From Patiria miniata (lineage: Eukaryota; Echinodermata; Asteroidea; Valvatida; Asterinidae), in NCBI RefSeq assembly GCF_015706575.1, contig NW_024037056.1, positions 2,628,109 through 2,692,108 of the forward strand: a stretch of DNA of 64,000 nt, written 5' to 3'. Position 1 is the stretch's first letter, and every line of letters begins with the position of its first letter. The notes beneath the pieces were generated by a model. It was not told where the DNA came from. It was given only the letters and a program-made list of their open reading frames with translations, and ran no database searches. Positions 38,773-51,789 of this stretch are shown here, one piece after another. A program made the position numbers and the translations under genes.

Positions 38773-40119
38773 GGTGCCCTTTTTATTTTAAAGTCTTAAC
38801 AGAGTCGCAGGCCTTTTTATGGCTAGAGATTCGACAAATGGCACTTTTCATATTTTCAACTCTGTGTTCTTAACGCTATTGACAATTCCATTGAACTAAC
38901 CTAGGCTAGTAATTATCTCATAACAAAATATTTTCCAAATTTTTGGACAAAAAAATTACCTCATGTAGCATCTCTCTATTTATATAGGTCGGCTTTGAGT
39001 CATGATACATAACGGCGCCCTCTTTTGTCAGAAATCAGGAAATGGCAGGCACTGATGTTTTTTTTTAGCTCTTAATAAAAACAAAAATGTATTAAGTATT
39101 TAGAAATTGCAATATACAAGTTAACAAAAGAAGACCACAGCTTTTAAAATGGTAATAATTATTTGGACACTTTCAATAATCGAACACAGACTGACGTGTT
39201 AGAAAGCATACATCAGCATGGCATCATGCATTAAATACACTTTTGACGTATTTTTTTCTGTTCGGTTTTTAGTTCAATGCTACTAAGTATGACACAAAAA
39301 GGTATTGAAACTCGTTTATTGTAAAAAAAAACAAAAACAGAAATGTAAAAAGGCAAACTGGTAATACCGAAGAAACGTTTGTAACTTGGCCGGTATTAAT
39401 CGCCATCTTTTTTCTGCGCCTTTAGAGATCGTGTAATGTATTGTTATGCTAATTAAACTTTGCATATTCCTGAGCAAAGGTGTGACGTCATTTCAGGCAG
39501 AAAACTCAATGTTACAGCTATTTCAGCACAAAAAAAATGGCCAGAATTTTGGATATTGTGCTGCACGGTCGTAAATTGTCTTATATTTGGTGACTCGTTC
39601 TTCCAGTACATGACAAGTGGGCCAATGAGCAAAGTTTTCTCTCAAAACGTTTTCAATGAGCACATTTAGGGTTCACAATTTGAACAGAAAACTCTAAAAC
39701 TGAGCATTGTCCGACGTTGTCCCCAGTGCTAATACTCTATTTCCTACCTCCGATCCAATAGTAAGCACTGGATAGGAAGCTTTCTTCTTGTTTCAAGTCA
39801 ATCATACTCCATCATTATATTCACACCGGGCCTACTGGACCAAGTCCCCCAGAATCCACCAAAAGTAAAGGATTTATATCGTGTACCTGGTGTTACATTT
39901 CCAACGTGCAGTACATGTTTTCACGATCATTGTAATTATAACGGCCACGCTTTCTCAAACAATACTCCTTTCCTTTCCAATTTGCTCGTATTAATATGAA
40001 ATGTGATACTGCATATTGCCAGGACGAGAATGTAACATTTTAACTTGAATTTTAAACTTTTAAGCTGAACTGTCGTTCTAAAAAAATGTTAATTAAATTC
40101 TTATTTTGACTGATTTTGC
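38773..40119. other. 3' flank, no gene seen
   Basis: Holds a likely polyadenylation signal (AATAAA at 39074-39079) for the upstream frame. The rest is A/T-rich with only short open frames. Confidence 0.5.
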
Positions 40120-43100
40120 CCAAGATAGCACATCGATCCAGAAGTCAAATTGAAATGTGTTCTCAGGCCCTTCGCAAATCTTCCCTACAAGTGTCAAGCA
40201 ATTGCATTGTTCAGCGCAAATTAAAAGGAAAAAATTGAAGAAAACAATGAACAATTTTTAGTGATTTTTCCTTAATATTCGACGAAATTTCCCTTGTTAT
40301 AGCTCATCTGTTCAGAAATCGATTTGGCTTGTGTGCTAGGGGTCTTTAGGCAGCTTTCCAGCAACTTTCAATTAATTTCATTTTTTGGCCAAAATTGAAA
40401 AAAATACAAGGGGTTAGCCTTACATTTTTAGTCAAATTTGGCCAAAAAAATATTTTGTCTCAAAACAAGGCAGGAATTCATCTGGATGCAAGAGGAACAT
40501 CAATCAATACTCTAACACGCATAATTGTGAAGATTTGGGCAAAAATCATCAATTTTTGAAGGAAAAAATGAACAATTTTGAGTGATTTTATCTGAAATTT
40601 TCGAAGAAATTTCCCTTGTTATAGCTCATCTGTCCAGAAATCGATTTGGAATGTTTTCTAGGGCCCTTTAGGCAGCTTTCCAGCAACTTTCAAGCAATTT
40701 CATTTTTTGGCCAAAATTGAAAAAAATACAAGGGATTAGCCTTACATTTTTAGTCAAATTTGGCCAAAAAATGATTTTTCTCTAAACAAGGCAGGAATTC
40801 ATCTGGATGCAAGAGGAACATCAATCAATACTCTAACACGCATAATTGTGTAGATTTGGGCAAAATCATCAATTTTTGATGAAAAAAATGAACAATTTTG
40901 AGTGATTTTACCTTAAATTTTCGACGAAATTTCCCTTGTTATAGCTCATCTGTCCAGAAATCGATTTGGAATGTGTTCTAGGGCCCTTTAGGTAGCTTTC
41001 CAGCAACTTTCAAGCAATTTCATTTTTTGGCCAAAATTGAAAAAAATACAAGGGGTTAGCCTTACATTTTTGGTCAAATTTGGCCAAAAAATGATTTTTC
41101 TCAAAACAAGGCAGAAATTCATCTGGATGCAAGAGCAACATCAATCAATACTCTAACACGCATAATTGTGAAGATTTGGGCAAAAATCATCCATTTTTGA
41201 AGAAAAAACATTAACAATTTTGAGTGATTTTACTTGAAATTTTCGACGAAATTTCCATTGTTATAGCTCAACTGTCCAGAAATCGATTTGGAATGTGTTC
41301 TAGGGACCCTGAGGTATTTTCCTAGCAAGTTTCAAGAAATTTCATTTTTTGGCCAAAATTGAAAAAAATGTAAGGGGTTAGCCTTACTTTTTTTCGATTT
41401 TGGCCAAAAAATGAATTTTCTCCAAATTACTCAGAAATGCTTAAGGATGCTTTGGGAGCATGATTTAATATTCAGACCGGCAAAATTGACTACATTTTGG
41501 CCAAAATTGTGACATTATTGGGTAGAAATTCATATATTTGACCTATTTTACCTCAAATTGTGGACGTAATATTTCCTTTTTAAAGGCCTATCTGTCCAAT
41601 ATAGGAGTGGAAACGTGTTCTAGGGACCCTTAGGTATCTTCCTAGCAAGTTTCAAGAAATTTCATTTTTTGGCCAAAATTGAAAAAAATGTAAGGGGTTA
41701 GCCTTACTTTTTTTTCGATTTTGGCCAAAAAATGAATTTTCTCCAAATTACTCAGCAATGCTTAAGGATGCTTTTGGAGCATGATTTAATATTCAGACCG
41801 GCAAAATTGACTAAATTTTGGCCAAAATTGTGACATTGTTGGATAGAAATTTCATATATTTGACCTATTTTACCCCAAATTGTGGACGTAATATTTCCTT
41901 TTTAAAGGCCTATCTGTCCAATATAGGAGTGGAAACGTGTTCTAGGGACCCCGAGGTATCTTCCTAGCAAGTTTCAAGAAATTTCATTTTTTGGCCAAAA
42001 TTGAAAAAAATGTAAGGGGTTAGCCTTACTTTTTTTTCGATTTTGGCCAAAAAATGAATTTTCTCCAAATTACTCAGAAATGCTTAAGGATGCTTTGGGA
42101 GCATGATTTAATATTCAGACCGGCAAAATTCGCTAAATTTTGGCCTAAATTGTGACATTATTGGGTAAAATTTCATATACATTTATTTGACCTATTTTAC
42201 CTCAAATTGTCGACATAATATTTCCTTTTTAAAGGCCTATCTGTCCGATGTAGGAGTGGAAACGTGTTCTAGGGACCCTGAGGTATCTTCATAGCAAGTT
42301 TCAAGAAATTTCATTTTTTGGCCAAAATTGAAAAAAATGTAAGGGGTTAGCCTTACTTTTTTTTCGATTTTGGCCAAAAAATGAATTTTCTCCAAATTAC
42401 TCAGAAATGCTTAAAGAAGCTTTGGGAGCATGATTTAATATTCAGACCGGCAAAATTCGCTAAATTCTGGCCAAAATTGTGACATTATTGGGTAAAGTTT
42501 CATATACATATATTTGACCTATTTTACCTCAAATTGTGGACGAAATATTGCCTTTTTAAAGGCCTATCTGTCCAATATAGGAGTGGAAACGTGTTCTAGG
42601 GACCCCGAGGTATCTTCCTAGCAAGTTTCAAGAAATTTCATTTTTTGGCCAAAATTGAAAAAAATGTAAGGGGTTAGCCTTACTTTTTTTTCGATTTTGG
42701 CCAAAAAATGAATTTTCTCCAAATTACTCAGAAATGCTTAAGGATGCTTTGGGAGCATGATTTAATATTCAGACCGGCAAAATTCGCTAAATTTTGGCCA
42801 AAATTGTGACATTATTGGGTAAAATTTCATATACATTTATTTGACCTATTTTACCTCAAATTGTCGACATAATATTTCCTTTTTAAAGGCCTATCTGTCC
42901 GATGTAGGAGTGGAAACGTGTTCTAGGGACCCTGAGGTATCTTCCTAGCAAGTTTCAAGAAATTTCATTTTTTGGCCAAAATTGAAAAAAATGTAAGGGG
43001 TTAGCCTTACTTTTTTTTCGATTTTGGCCAAAAAATGAATTTTCTCAAAATTACTCAGAAATGCTTAAAGAAGCTTTGGGAGCATGATTTAATATTCAGA

Positions 43101-46100
43101 CCGGCAAAATTCGCTAAATTTTGGCCAAAATTGTGACATTATTGGGTAAAGTTTCATATATTTGACCTATTTTACCTCAAATTGTCGACATAATATTTCC
43201 GTTTTAAAGGCCTATCTGTCCGATGTAGGAGTGGAAACGTGTTCTAGGGACCCTGAGGTATCTTCCTAGCAAGTTTCAAGAAATTTCATTTTTTGGCCAA
43301 AATTGAAAAAAATGTAAGGGGTTAGCCTTACTTTTTTTTCGATTTTGGCCAAAAACTGAATTTTCTCCAAATTACTCAGAAATGCTTAAGGATGCTTTTG
43401 GAGCATGATTTAATATTCAGACCGGCAAAATTGACTAAATTTTGGCCAAAATTGTGACATTGTTGGGTAAATTTTCATATATTTGACCTATTTTACCTCA
43501 AATTGTGGACGTAATATTTCCTTTTTAAGGCCTATCTGTCCGATGTAGGAGTGGAAACGTGTTCTAGGGACCCTGAGGTATCTTCCTAGCAAGTTTCAAG
43601 AAATTTCATTTTTTGGCCAAAATTGAAATAAATGTAAGGGGTTAGCCTTACTTTTTTTTCGATTTTGGCCAAAAAATGAATTTTCTCCAAATTACTCAGA
43701 AATGCTTAAGGATGCTTTGGGAGCATGATTTAATATTCAGACCGGCAAAATTCGCTAAATTTTGGCCTAAATTGTGACATTATTGGGTAAAATTTCATAT
43801 ACATGTATTTGACCTATTTTACCTCAAACTGTGGACGTAATATTTCCTTTTTAAAGGCCTATCTGTCCGATGTAGGAGTGGAAACGTGTTCTAGGGACCC
43901 TTAGGTATCTTCCTAGCAAGTTTCAAGAAATTTCATTTTTTGGCCAAAATTGAAAAAAATACAAGGGGTTAGCCTTACATTTTTAGTAAAATTTGGCCAA
44001 AAATGATTTTTCTCAAAACAAGGCAGAAATTCATCTGGATGCAAGAGGAACATCAATCAATAGTCTAACACGCATAATTGTGAAGATTTGGGCAAAAATC
44101 ATCCATTTTTGAAGAAAAAACATGAACAATTTAAAGTGATTTGACTTGAAATTTTCGACGAAATTTCCATTGTTATAGCTCAACTGTCCAGAAATCGATT
44201 TGGAATGTGTTCTAGGGCCCTTTAGGCAGCTTTCCAGCAACTTTCAAGCAATTTCATTTTTTGGCCAAAATTGAAAAAAATGTAAGGGGTTAGCCTTACA
44301 TTTTTAGTCAAATTTGGCCAACATTTTTTTTTTCTCAAAACAAGGCAGGAATTCATCTGGATGCAAGAGGAACATCAATCAATACTCTAACACGCATAAT
44401 TGTGAAGATTTGGGCAAAAATCATCCATTTTTGATGAAAAAAATGAACAATTTTGAGTGATTTTACCTTAAATTTTCGACGAAATTTCCCTTGTTATAGC
44501 TCATCTGTCGAGAAATCGATTGGGAATGTGTTCTAGGGCCCTTTAGATAGCTTTCCAGCAACTTTCAAGCAATTTCATTTTTTGGCCAAAATTGAAAAAA
44601 ATACAAGGGGTTAGCCTTACATTTTTAGTCAAATTTGGCCAAAAAATGAGTTTTCTCAAAACAAGGCAGAAATTCATCTGGATGCAAGAGGAACATCAAT
44701 CAATACTCGATCACGCATAATTGTGAAGATTTGGGAAAAAATCATCCATTTTTGATGAAAAAAATGAACAATTTTGAGTGATTTTACCTTAAATTTTCGA
44801 CGAAATTTCCCTTGTTATAGCTCATCTGTCGAGAAATCGATTTGGAATGTGTTCTAGGGCCCTTTAGGTAGCTTTCCAGCAACTTTCAAGCTATTTCATT
44901 TTTGGGCCAAAATTGAAAAAAGTACAAGGGGTTAGCCTTACATTTTTAGTCAAATTTGGCCAAAAAATGATTTTTCTCAAAACAAGGCAGAAATTCATCT
45001 GGATGCAAGAGGAACATCAATCAATACTCTAACACGCATAATTGTGAAGATTTGGGAAAAAATCATCCATTTTTGAAGAAAAAACATGAACAATTTTGAG
45101 TGAATTTACCTTAAATTTTTGACGAAATTTCCATTGTTATAGCTCAACTGTCCAGAAATCAATTTGGAATGTGTTCTAGGGCCCTTAAGACGGCTTTCCA
45201 GCAACTTTCAAGCAATTTCATTTTTTGGCCAAAATTGAAAAAAATACAAGGGGTTAGCCTTACATTTTTAGTCAAATTTGGCCAAAAAAATGATTTTTCT
45301 CAAAACAAGGCAGAAATTCATCTGGATGCAAGAGGAACATCAATCAATACTGTAACACGCATAATTGTGAAGATTTGGGCAAAAATCATCCATTTTTTGA
45401 AGGAAAAAAATGAACAATTTTGAGTGATTTTACCTTAAGTTTTCGACGAAATTTCCCTTGTTATAGCTCAACTGTCCAGAAATTGATTTGGAATGTGTTC
45501 TAGGGCCCTTTAGGCAGCTTTCCAGCAACTTTCAAGCAATTTCATTTTTTGGCCAAAATTGAAAAAAATACAAGGGGTTAGCCTTACATTTTTAGTCAAA
45601 TTTGGCCAAAAAATGATTTTTCTCAAAACAAGGCAGAAATTCATCTGGATGCAAGAGGAACATCAATCAATACTCTAACACGCATAATTGTGAAGATTTG
45701 GGCAAAAATCATCCATTTTTGAAGAAAAAAATGAACAATTTTGAGTGATTTTACCTTAAATTTTCGACAAAATTTCCCTTGTTATAGCTCATCTGTCCAG
45801 AAATCGATTTGGAATGTGTTCTAGGGCCCTTTAGGAAGCTTTCCAGCAACTTTCAAGCAATTTCATTTTTTGGCCAAAATTGAAAAAAATACAAGGGGTT
45901 AGCCTTACATTTTTAGTCAAATTTGGCCAAAAAATGATTTTTCTCAAAACAAGGCAGAAATTCATCTGGATGCAAGAGGAACATCAATCAATACTGTAAC
46001 ACGCATAATTGTGAAGATTTGGGCAAACATCATCCATTTTTGAAGAAAAAAAATGAACAATTTTGAGTGATTTTACCTTAAATTTTCGACGAAATTTCCC

Positions 46101-46250
46101 TTGTTATAGCTCATCTGTCCAGAAATCGATTTGGAATGTGTTCTAGGGCCCTTTAGGCAGCTTTCCAGCAACTTTCAAGCAATTTCATATGGCGGCCAAA
46201 ATTGAAAAAAGAAAAAAATTGCAAGGGGTTAACCAGATATTTTTAATGAA
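40120..46250. repeat. ~320-329-bp satellite array, A3-B8-A7
   Basis: The anchor AAGGGGTTAGCCTTA (one unit has GGATTAG) recurs every 319-329 bp: about 40411, 40731, 41051, 41372, 41692, 42013, 42341, 42670, 42996, 43319, 43639, 43966, 44285, 44606, 44928, 45250, 45571, 45892. A degenerate copy lies at 46224 and an eroded unit at the left edge. Type A units carry CATCTGGATGCAAGAGGAAC and GAAATCGATTTGGAATGTG. Type B units carry ATTCAGACCGGCAAAATT and AGGAGTGGAAACGTGTTC. The first three units are A, the next eight B, the last seven A. Both types share TTTCATTTTTTGGCCAAAAT. No coding potential. Confidence 0.9.
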
Positions 46251-46719
46251 GCGTTTTTCGGCCAAAAAGAATCTCTTTTCTGCAAGCAATTCAGAAATTG
46301 GTCCGCAGGCAAGAGGTGCTCCAATAAATTCTGGAATACCCAAAGTTTTGAAAAAAAATGGGAAAGAAGAAACTAACATTTGTAAATGATGGTTACCCAA
46401 CCGAAAATGATTCAATACAAATGTTCAACCAAACAAAATGTCTCCTCGAACAAACATTCTTTTTAGATTTCCTCGTACTGCGGTTATCACTGCAACCAGA
46501 GACAAGGAAGAATTGAAACTGAAATGTTTCTCGATACAGAAATAGTGTCATCCGATCGAGGATAACGCTGTCGTAGGTGCTTGAATTTTTGAGGGAAATA
46601 GGGTTCGAACAGTTAAATGAACGATCATGGATAATTCCATAGGCCTGCTGGGTGCGCTCTTCAGCATCTAGAAAACCAAAAACTCAATTTTAATTGCATT
46701 CTAAAGCAATGTAATAAGG

Positions 46720-46981
46720 ACAGTAACGGCTTTGATTACTGTCTTACACCTGTGTCTCTGCTCTGTCTGTTCATGTTTGTCTGTCACTTGTCTGTCTGTC
46801 CATAGGCTGGGGAACAAAAGCTTATGCTTCACCCCGGACCTAGATGTTGCCATTTAGTTAAGGTTCACTATTATATCAATTGTAAATATATCTATGTACA
46901 TGTATTGTGAATTTGATTATGTAACATTATGTATCCTTTATGGCAGCATTGAAATAAATGAATTATTTTAAAAAAAAATTG
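46720..46981 (+). mobile_element. 3' end of a LINE-like retrotransposon
   Basis: CTGTCTGTCCATAGGCTGGG and GCTTATGCTTCACCCCGGAC are followed by an A/T-rich stretch, GAAATAAATGAATTATTTT and a short A-run. This is the usual look of a 5'-truncated non-LTR element with polyadenylated tail. No reverse transcriptase is in the window. Confidence 0.5.
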
Positions 46982-46989
46982 TCCTAAGC

Positions 46990-48860
46990 AACTTTACCTA
47001 TGAGTGAACATCACTGCAAAAGAAAACTGGTTTTTTTTTTATATTTAAGGAAACAACAATGCAATAAATCCGAAACGGGTTATCAAAATTAACCTGTCGA
47101 AACGTCAGCTGAGTAGATATTCTGTTTGAGAAAGCTGTGAAAATGCATCTTATTTTTGTCGACGCACAACACTAGTTTTGTTTTCGTTGGAAGCACAATG
47201 GGTTTGGTCCTGTAGCCATCGTGAGGAAAAGATGGCCATTCCTCCTCTTACTAAAAAAGTGCGAGTGCAGAATAAGCTCTGGTGAAAATGCGATGCCTAT
47301 GGCACATGAGGAACACCGTACGTTTGGTCAATTTAGGGGACATGTCCTCCTTCTGGATACCGTCCAACCACTAGACAAAATGGCGTCCACCTTGTTCGAA
47401 GATGGTGTTGTACAGCGCCAGTGCGAGTGTACAATAAGTTCCGGCCGTGTTGCAAGAAGTCTTGCATGAAAGTATTGCATGAAAACCGATCGAAATGAAC
47501 CCCGCCAGGGCTAAATGTGAAAGCTATTAAAACGATCCCTGCCAGAGCTTAAAAATGCGACGCCGAAAAATGCGACGCCGATGGCACATATGGAACACCA
47601 TATTTTGGGTCGATTTTCGGGACAGACCGACCGACCGACCGACCGACCGACCGACCACCAAGTGACATAGAAGCTCCTGCTAGAGCTTAAAAATGACAGC
47701 ATGAACTAGGCGCAATAATATCACAGGACGCACGATCCTTTCATATATATCAAGTAGGATATTTCATGACATTTTAAGTTTCATTTTGCAAATGGTGTCG
47801 ATTACAAAAAGTTGGCTTTTGTTTTTGTATTTTGACGTCTGCAACTGAATGAAAAATAGGAAAGACAGACTGGTTCCCGTCCCTACATTATCGATTCTAA
47901 CTGGGGCGGGAACCAGGCTGACCTAAACTTAATTATTTGCCAGGGTGCAATTCCACTATATAGGCCTATGCCGATTTTGTTTGTTTGTTTGATTTCTCAT
48001 TCAAATCTGAATAACTCTCCATTGCTATGGAAAATGGCAATCAGATAATCTCTTTTTTGAAAACTCCTGCAACACTTTTATGCCAAGTCTCCTGTATAAC
48101 GTCAGATATATCTATACATGCGCTATGCAGATATTATGCAAGCCGCACGCAAGCACCAATCGGAGTCGACTTTATCTCAATCGTGACGTCATTACATTCC
48201 CAAATCAGGAATAAAAGGTTTGATTGGTCAATTAGAATGCAGTGTTTTGTAATACAACAGCCGGGCGCATATCGCGTAACATGATACAGAGCGGGTGACA
48301 CAGGTTTTTGTTTATCCATTGTCTATGACGCGCAACGGGTGACAAAGACCCGATAAAGAAAACGCCCACTGGTTGGTCAAAAAGTAGAGGTTAAGAAGCG
48401 CTTGTCTTGCCTAATTAATCAGTAGACCATAGACTACACGACAACTACGTACCGAGCAAACGGCCTCCGACGAGTTTTTGATCAGCACGTACATGTAGCT
48501 TTCGTTTGCGGCGGGCTTCAAATAGCACACGGACGGGTACGTCTTCAGGTGTCCACAGCCATTTTGAGCACCATTTTCAGATCAGGACATTAGAGTTTCG
48601 TTTTCGGTCTAGAAATGATTCAGGTTGCGTGCACACATGAGGAGGAAGTTGTTTCCTAATAAATTAAGAGAAACTATTATAATAGTTCCCTAGAAATTTA
48701 TATTTGGGAAATTACCAGGTATTGATCGTCTTGGACAGACAAGAACCAAAAATCCCAAAAAATGTTTCAGATGTTGTTGGTGTCTGTTAAATTATAATAA
48801 TAATAGTTACATTTAATTCCGGAAATAACAATAGTTTCAGGGTAATATCGTGTTAGACAA
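46990..48860. other. non-coding, repeat relics
   Basis: Includes degenerate repeats with GTGCGAGTGCAGAATAAGCT (47259), a related GTGCGAGTGTACAATAAGTT (47421) and a (GACC)n microsatellite at about 47623-47658. No supported gene. Confidence 0.5.
47623..47658. repeat. (GACC)n microsatellite
   Basis: About nine tandem GACC units inside a dispersed repeat whose flanks read GATTTTCGGGACA and ACCAAGTGACATAGAAGCTC. Confidence 0.85.
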
Positions 48861-48871
48861 AAAAATCAAAG

Positions 48872-49035
48872 ATGTTTCAAAGATTGTTTTGGTATCTGTT
48901 CCATTTTATGTTCCTTCTTCTGTTCCTGATAACGGCTGAAAATCCCAATGACAAGTACATGTACGAGGAATTGCTGTACATGGTTCAACTCTACAGGGCG
49001 AGTCAAAAAGGAAGTGACATAGATAAGTATTTTTT
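48872..49035 (+). CDS. weak candidate: exon with signal peptide of a small secreted protein
   Basis: ATG at 48872 opens a frame with a strongly hydrophobic leader (LFWYLFHFMFLLLFLITA) and then a polar, amphipathic stretch (ENPNDKYMYEELLYMVQLYR). A possible donor, GATAA|GTATTT, lies near 49028. The unspliced frame ends 49084. No family is recognised and no partner exon was found. Chance in A/T-rich DNA is quite possible. Confidence 0.25.
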
Positions 49036-49084
49036 TCTAAAAAAAAAACTAGTCAAATTTAATACACGCACGAAGTACGTCTAA

Positions 49085-50468
49085 TAAGAACATGTTCTTC
49101 TACTCATCTGGGAAAAAAACTACTGAAATTGACCCATGCCATCAAAAGTTATGCATGTTTTACTATTATTAAGAAGCTATTTTTATAGCTGTCCATTGAA
49201 TGCCATTGGAAGCAATTGAGCCCAGTAAGAATTACGGTTTACACACACGCAAATACAAACGGGATTTTAATAATTTGAGTCAATACTGCAACTTTAGTTT
49301 TGATGTCAGATTGTGTGTTTTGAATTATGAGGCACAAGTCTACTGCTTTTTTTTTTCTTCTGGACTATTCATGGCGATTTTTGTATGTTTTCCTTTGCAA
49401 GTTGTCATTCATTCATGGAGGTAGGAAAACGTTTATGTTTAATTGTATTTAATGGGTTTTTCATCAGTTCGTAGAACGGTAAATGATCAGTGGTGGACAG
49501 CTGAATTGTGTGATCTTATTAAAATAGTCGTGACTTGGGAATAAAGCATGCAAATTAAATGAATTTTCACAATTACTGCTCAACAAAATGTACTTTATCC
49601 CTATTATTTTTTGTGAAATGAAGCGAGCTACATAAGTTTTAAAATGTTTTAGTTTATGGTCACTTTCTTTTTGACTCCCCTTTTTGGTTTCTGAAAGTTG
49701 GATCTTGTGAATGTTGTGTAAAGATTTTATGTTTTGAACATAATTTCTGGTTTGGTGCGAGCAGAAAAATTGATGGGAAAAAAAAACAGGAAATAGTCAT
49801 GGCGCACTTCGGGTAGTAATAAGGGGAAATTCTCATCAGTTTATTTGTCCATTGAAAATTCTTTACAGAGTTTAACTTCACTGTCCATTGGTTTACTACA
49901 GAATGTTGAACTTTAAGATCGTAGAACCTTTTCCATTTGAAACAAAAAATACTTGAAGCGTGTTAGCAGCGACGTAACTAGGGGTAAACTTCTCGGGGCA
50001 TGTACACTGAAAATCTTGTGGAGACATTCCTTTGTTCTCGTGTAGTAGTTTTCGAGTTTGAAAGTGTAGTTTCAAAATGCTCTAAATATTTTATCAGAAC
50101 TAATTTTTTCTTGGCTGAAATTCAGACTTAATATCCCTTTTCTAAAACTCTTCCATTTGCGACACATCAACCCACCTTGGAAATTCGTAGTTTTTAAGAA
50201 AAATCCACATATCTTTTTCGTGAAAACCTTGTGGAGACGTATTCATCTATAGAAATTGCCCTGTGGAGACGTATACAATATTTTGTTCCCTATTGTGTGC
50301 ATGTCTCCAGAGGGCACGGTGTATCACATTACCTGGTGCACCAATTTGTCAAGGGGGCACTGAAGGCAACCGGTACTTTGTTTATGTGCAATTCAAGATT
50401 TTAAATACCGGGGAACCAATGCGTGTTAGGGTGGACTTCTGAGATTTGTGGTTAAAACAATACATTGT
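49085..50468. other. intergenic, no gene seen
   Basis: A/T-rich DNA with short open frames only. AAACCTTGTGGAGACGTATT and related words recur near 50020, 50228 and 50260, a minor degenerate repeat. Confidence 0.5.
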
Positions 50469-50973
50469 ACAGAGTGAGTAAAACAAACGAAACCCAAATG
50501 TTGGGACTATTGTTTTAGGGTAGTTCTGCATGTAGCATTTTCAAAATCTAGGATATGAAAGCCCAATTCATAAGCTTTCTTTTAGTACAAGAATCATTCA
50601 AATCACTCATGTACTTAAGTTACGGAAATTTAAACACAACCACCGTTTTAAGGTTCTGTCCACGGATCGCAAAAAAGTTCAGTGTTCTTTCAGCAAAACG
50701 AAAACAAATCTAATAGGGAAGTGTGTGAATTGTTTTCGTTTTGCTGAAAGAACGCACACTTTTTGGTGATCCGTGGACAGAACCTTAAAACGGTGGTTGT
50801 GTTTAAAAGTCCGTAACTTGAAAAGTACATGAGTGATTTGAATGATTCTTGTACTAAAAGAAAGCTTATGAATTGGGCTTTTATATCCTAGATTTTGAAA
50901 GTGCTACATGCAGAATTTCCAGAAAACAATGGTCCCAACATTTGGGTTTCGTTTTTTTTTTACTCACCCTGTA
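50469..50973. mobile_element. ~500-bp full-length foldback element, copy 1
   Basis: Two arms of about 240 bp are reverse complements: GTTCTGTCCACGGATC against GATCCGTGGACAGAAC, AATCACTCATGTACTT against AAGTACATGAGTGATT, and the ends GAGTGAGTAAAAC and TTTACTCACCCTGTA. Only a short spacer near 50705-50730 is unpaired. The second copy is at 55060-55567. Confidence 0.85.
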
Positions 50974-51267
50974 TCGGGAAATGAGAGGCATGGCACAACT
51001 CTTTTTTTTTTTAACTTTCCATCTTTTATGACATAAACAGTGTATTTTAGTAAGTGTGTGTGTACACGAGGTCAGTGTATACAAAACCGACTGCAAGCCA
51101 GCAATGTATATACAAACAGAATGTCAAAGTACACAATCTTTCAACTTTCACTTCTTCTTCTTTCGATTCCCAATAGAAGGCAGATGTCAAAGGGATTATG
51201 ATAATAATAACACTAGATTCGAAACCAACTTTCTCAAAACAAAATATACACACAAAGGTTGCAATCC

Positions 51268-51789
51268 TTAACGGGAATATACATCATTTGCTTTTGCTGT
51301 AATTTTCAGAAATGGATGGAATTGGGGGGTTGGAAATATATAGCAAATATAGTTACACTGACTTTGTTGAGGTTTTGGGTTCGAAAATGCTATAAAAACC
51401 AAGAAAAACAATCATTTTCCTGTAGTCTGGTTCCCTGACTCCATATAAGAAGAAACAGAGCAGTTTACATACATTGGGGAATTGTAAGGTCAGGGAACCA
51501 GTCTAGCTGGCTTGTACCCGTTCATAGGTGTGTAATCAATTGCAAACAAGTGCGATGGTCAATTGGGGCCAGTATTTGAAAAAAAGCCAGTTTTTTCCAA
51601 CGCTGGTCAGCCGACCAGCGTCTGAAATTGATACAAAAATACCACTTTTCTTGAAAATGACAGTATACCAGGTGCCATGATTTTACAGGATGCTTTACAC
51701 TGTCATTCACTAACAGTCCAGCAAGGTATTTCAAAATGATTTGGTAGTTTTATTTTTTGATGTTTGCAAATGTTGTATTTTCCCTTTAA
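51268..51789. mobile_element. TTAA MITE, palindromic-core family, copy c
   Basis: Starts TTAACGGGAATATACATC and ends ATGTTGTATTTTCCCTTTAA. The core hairpin has arms AACGCTGGTC and GACCAGCGT at 51597-51622. Confidence 0.8.

Noticed and set aside
44031-46415. Several 66-84-codon frames in the satellite
   Set aside because: They recur with the satellite period and show no protein-like composition.
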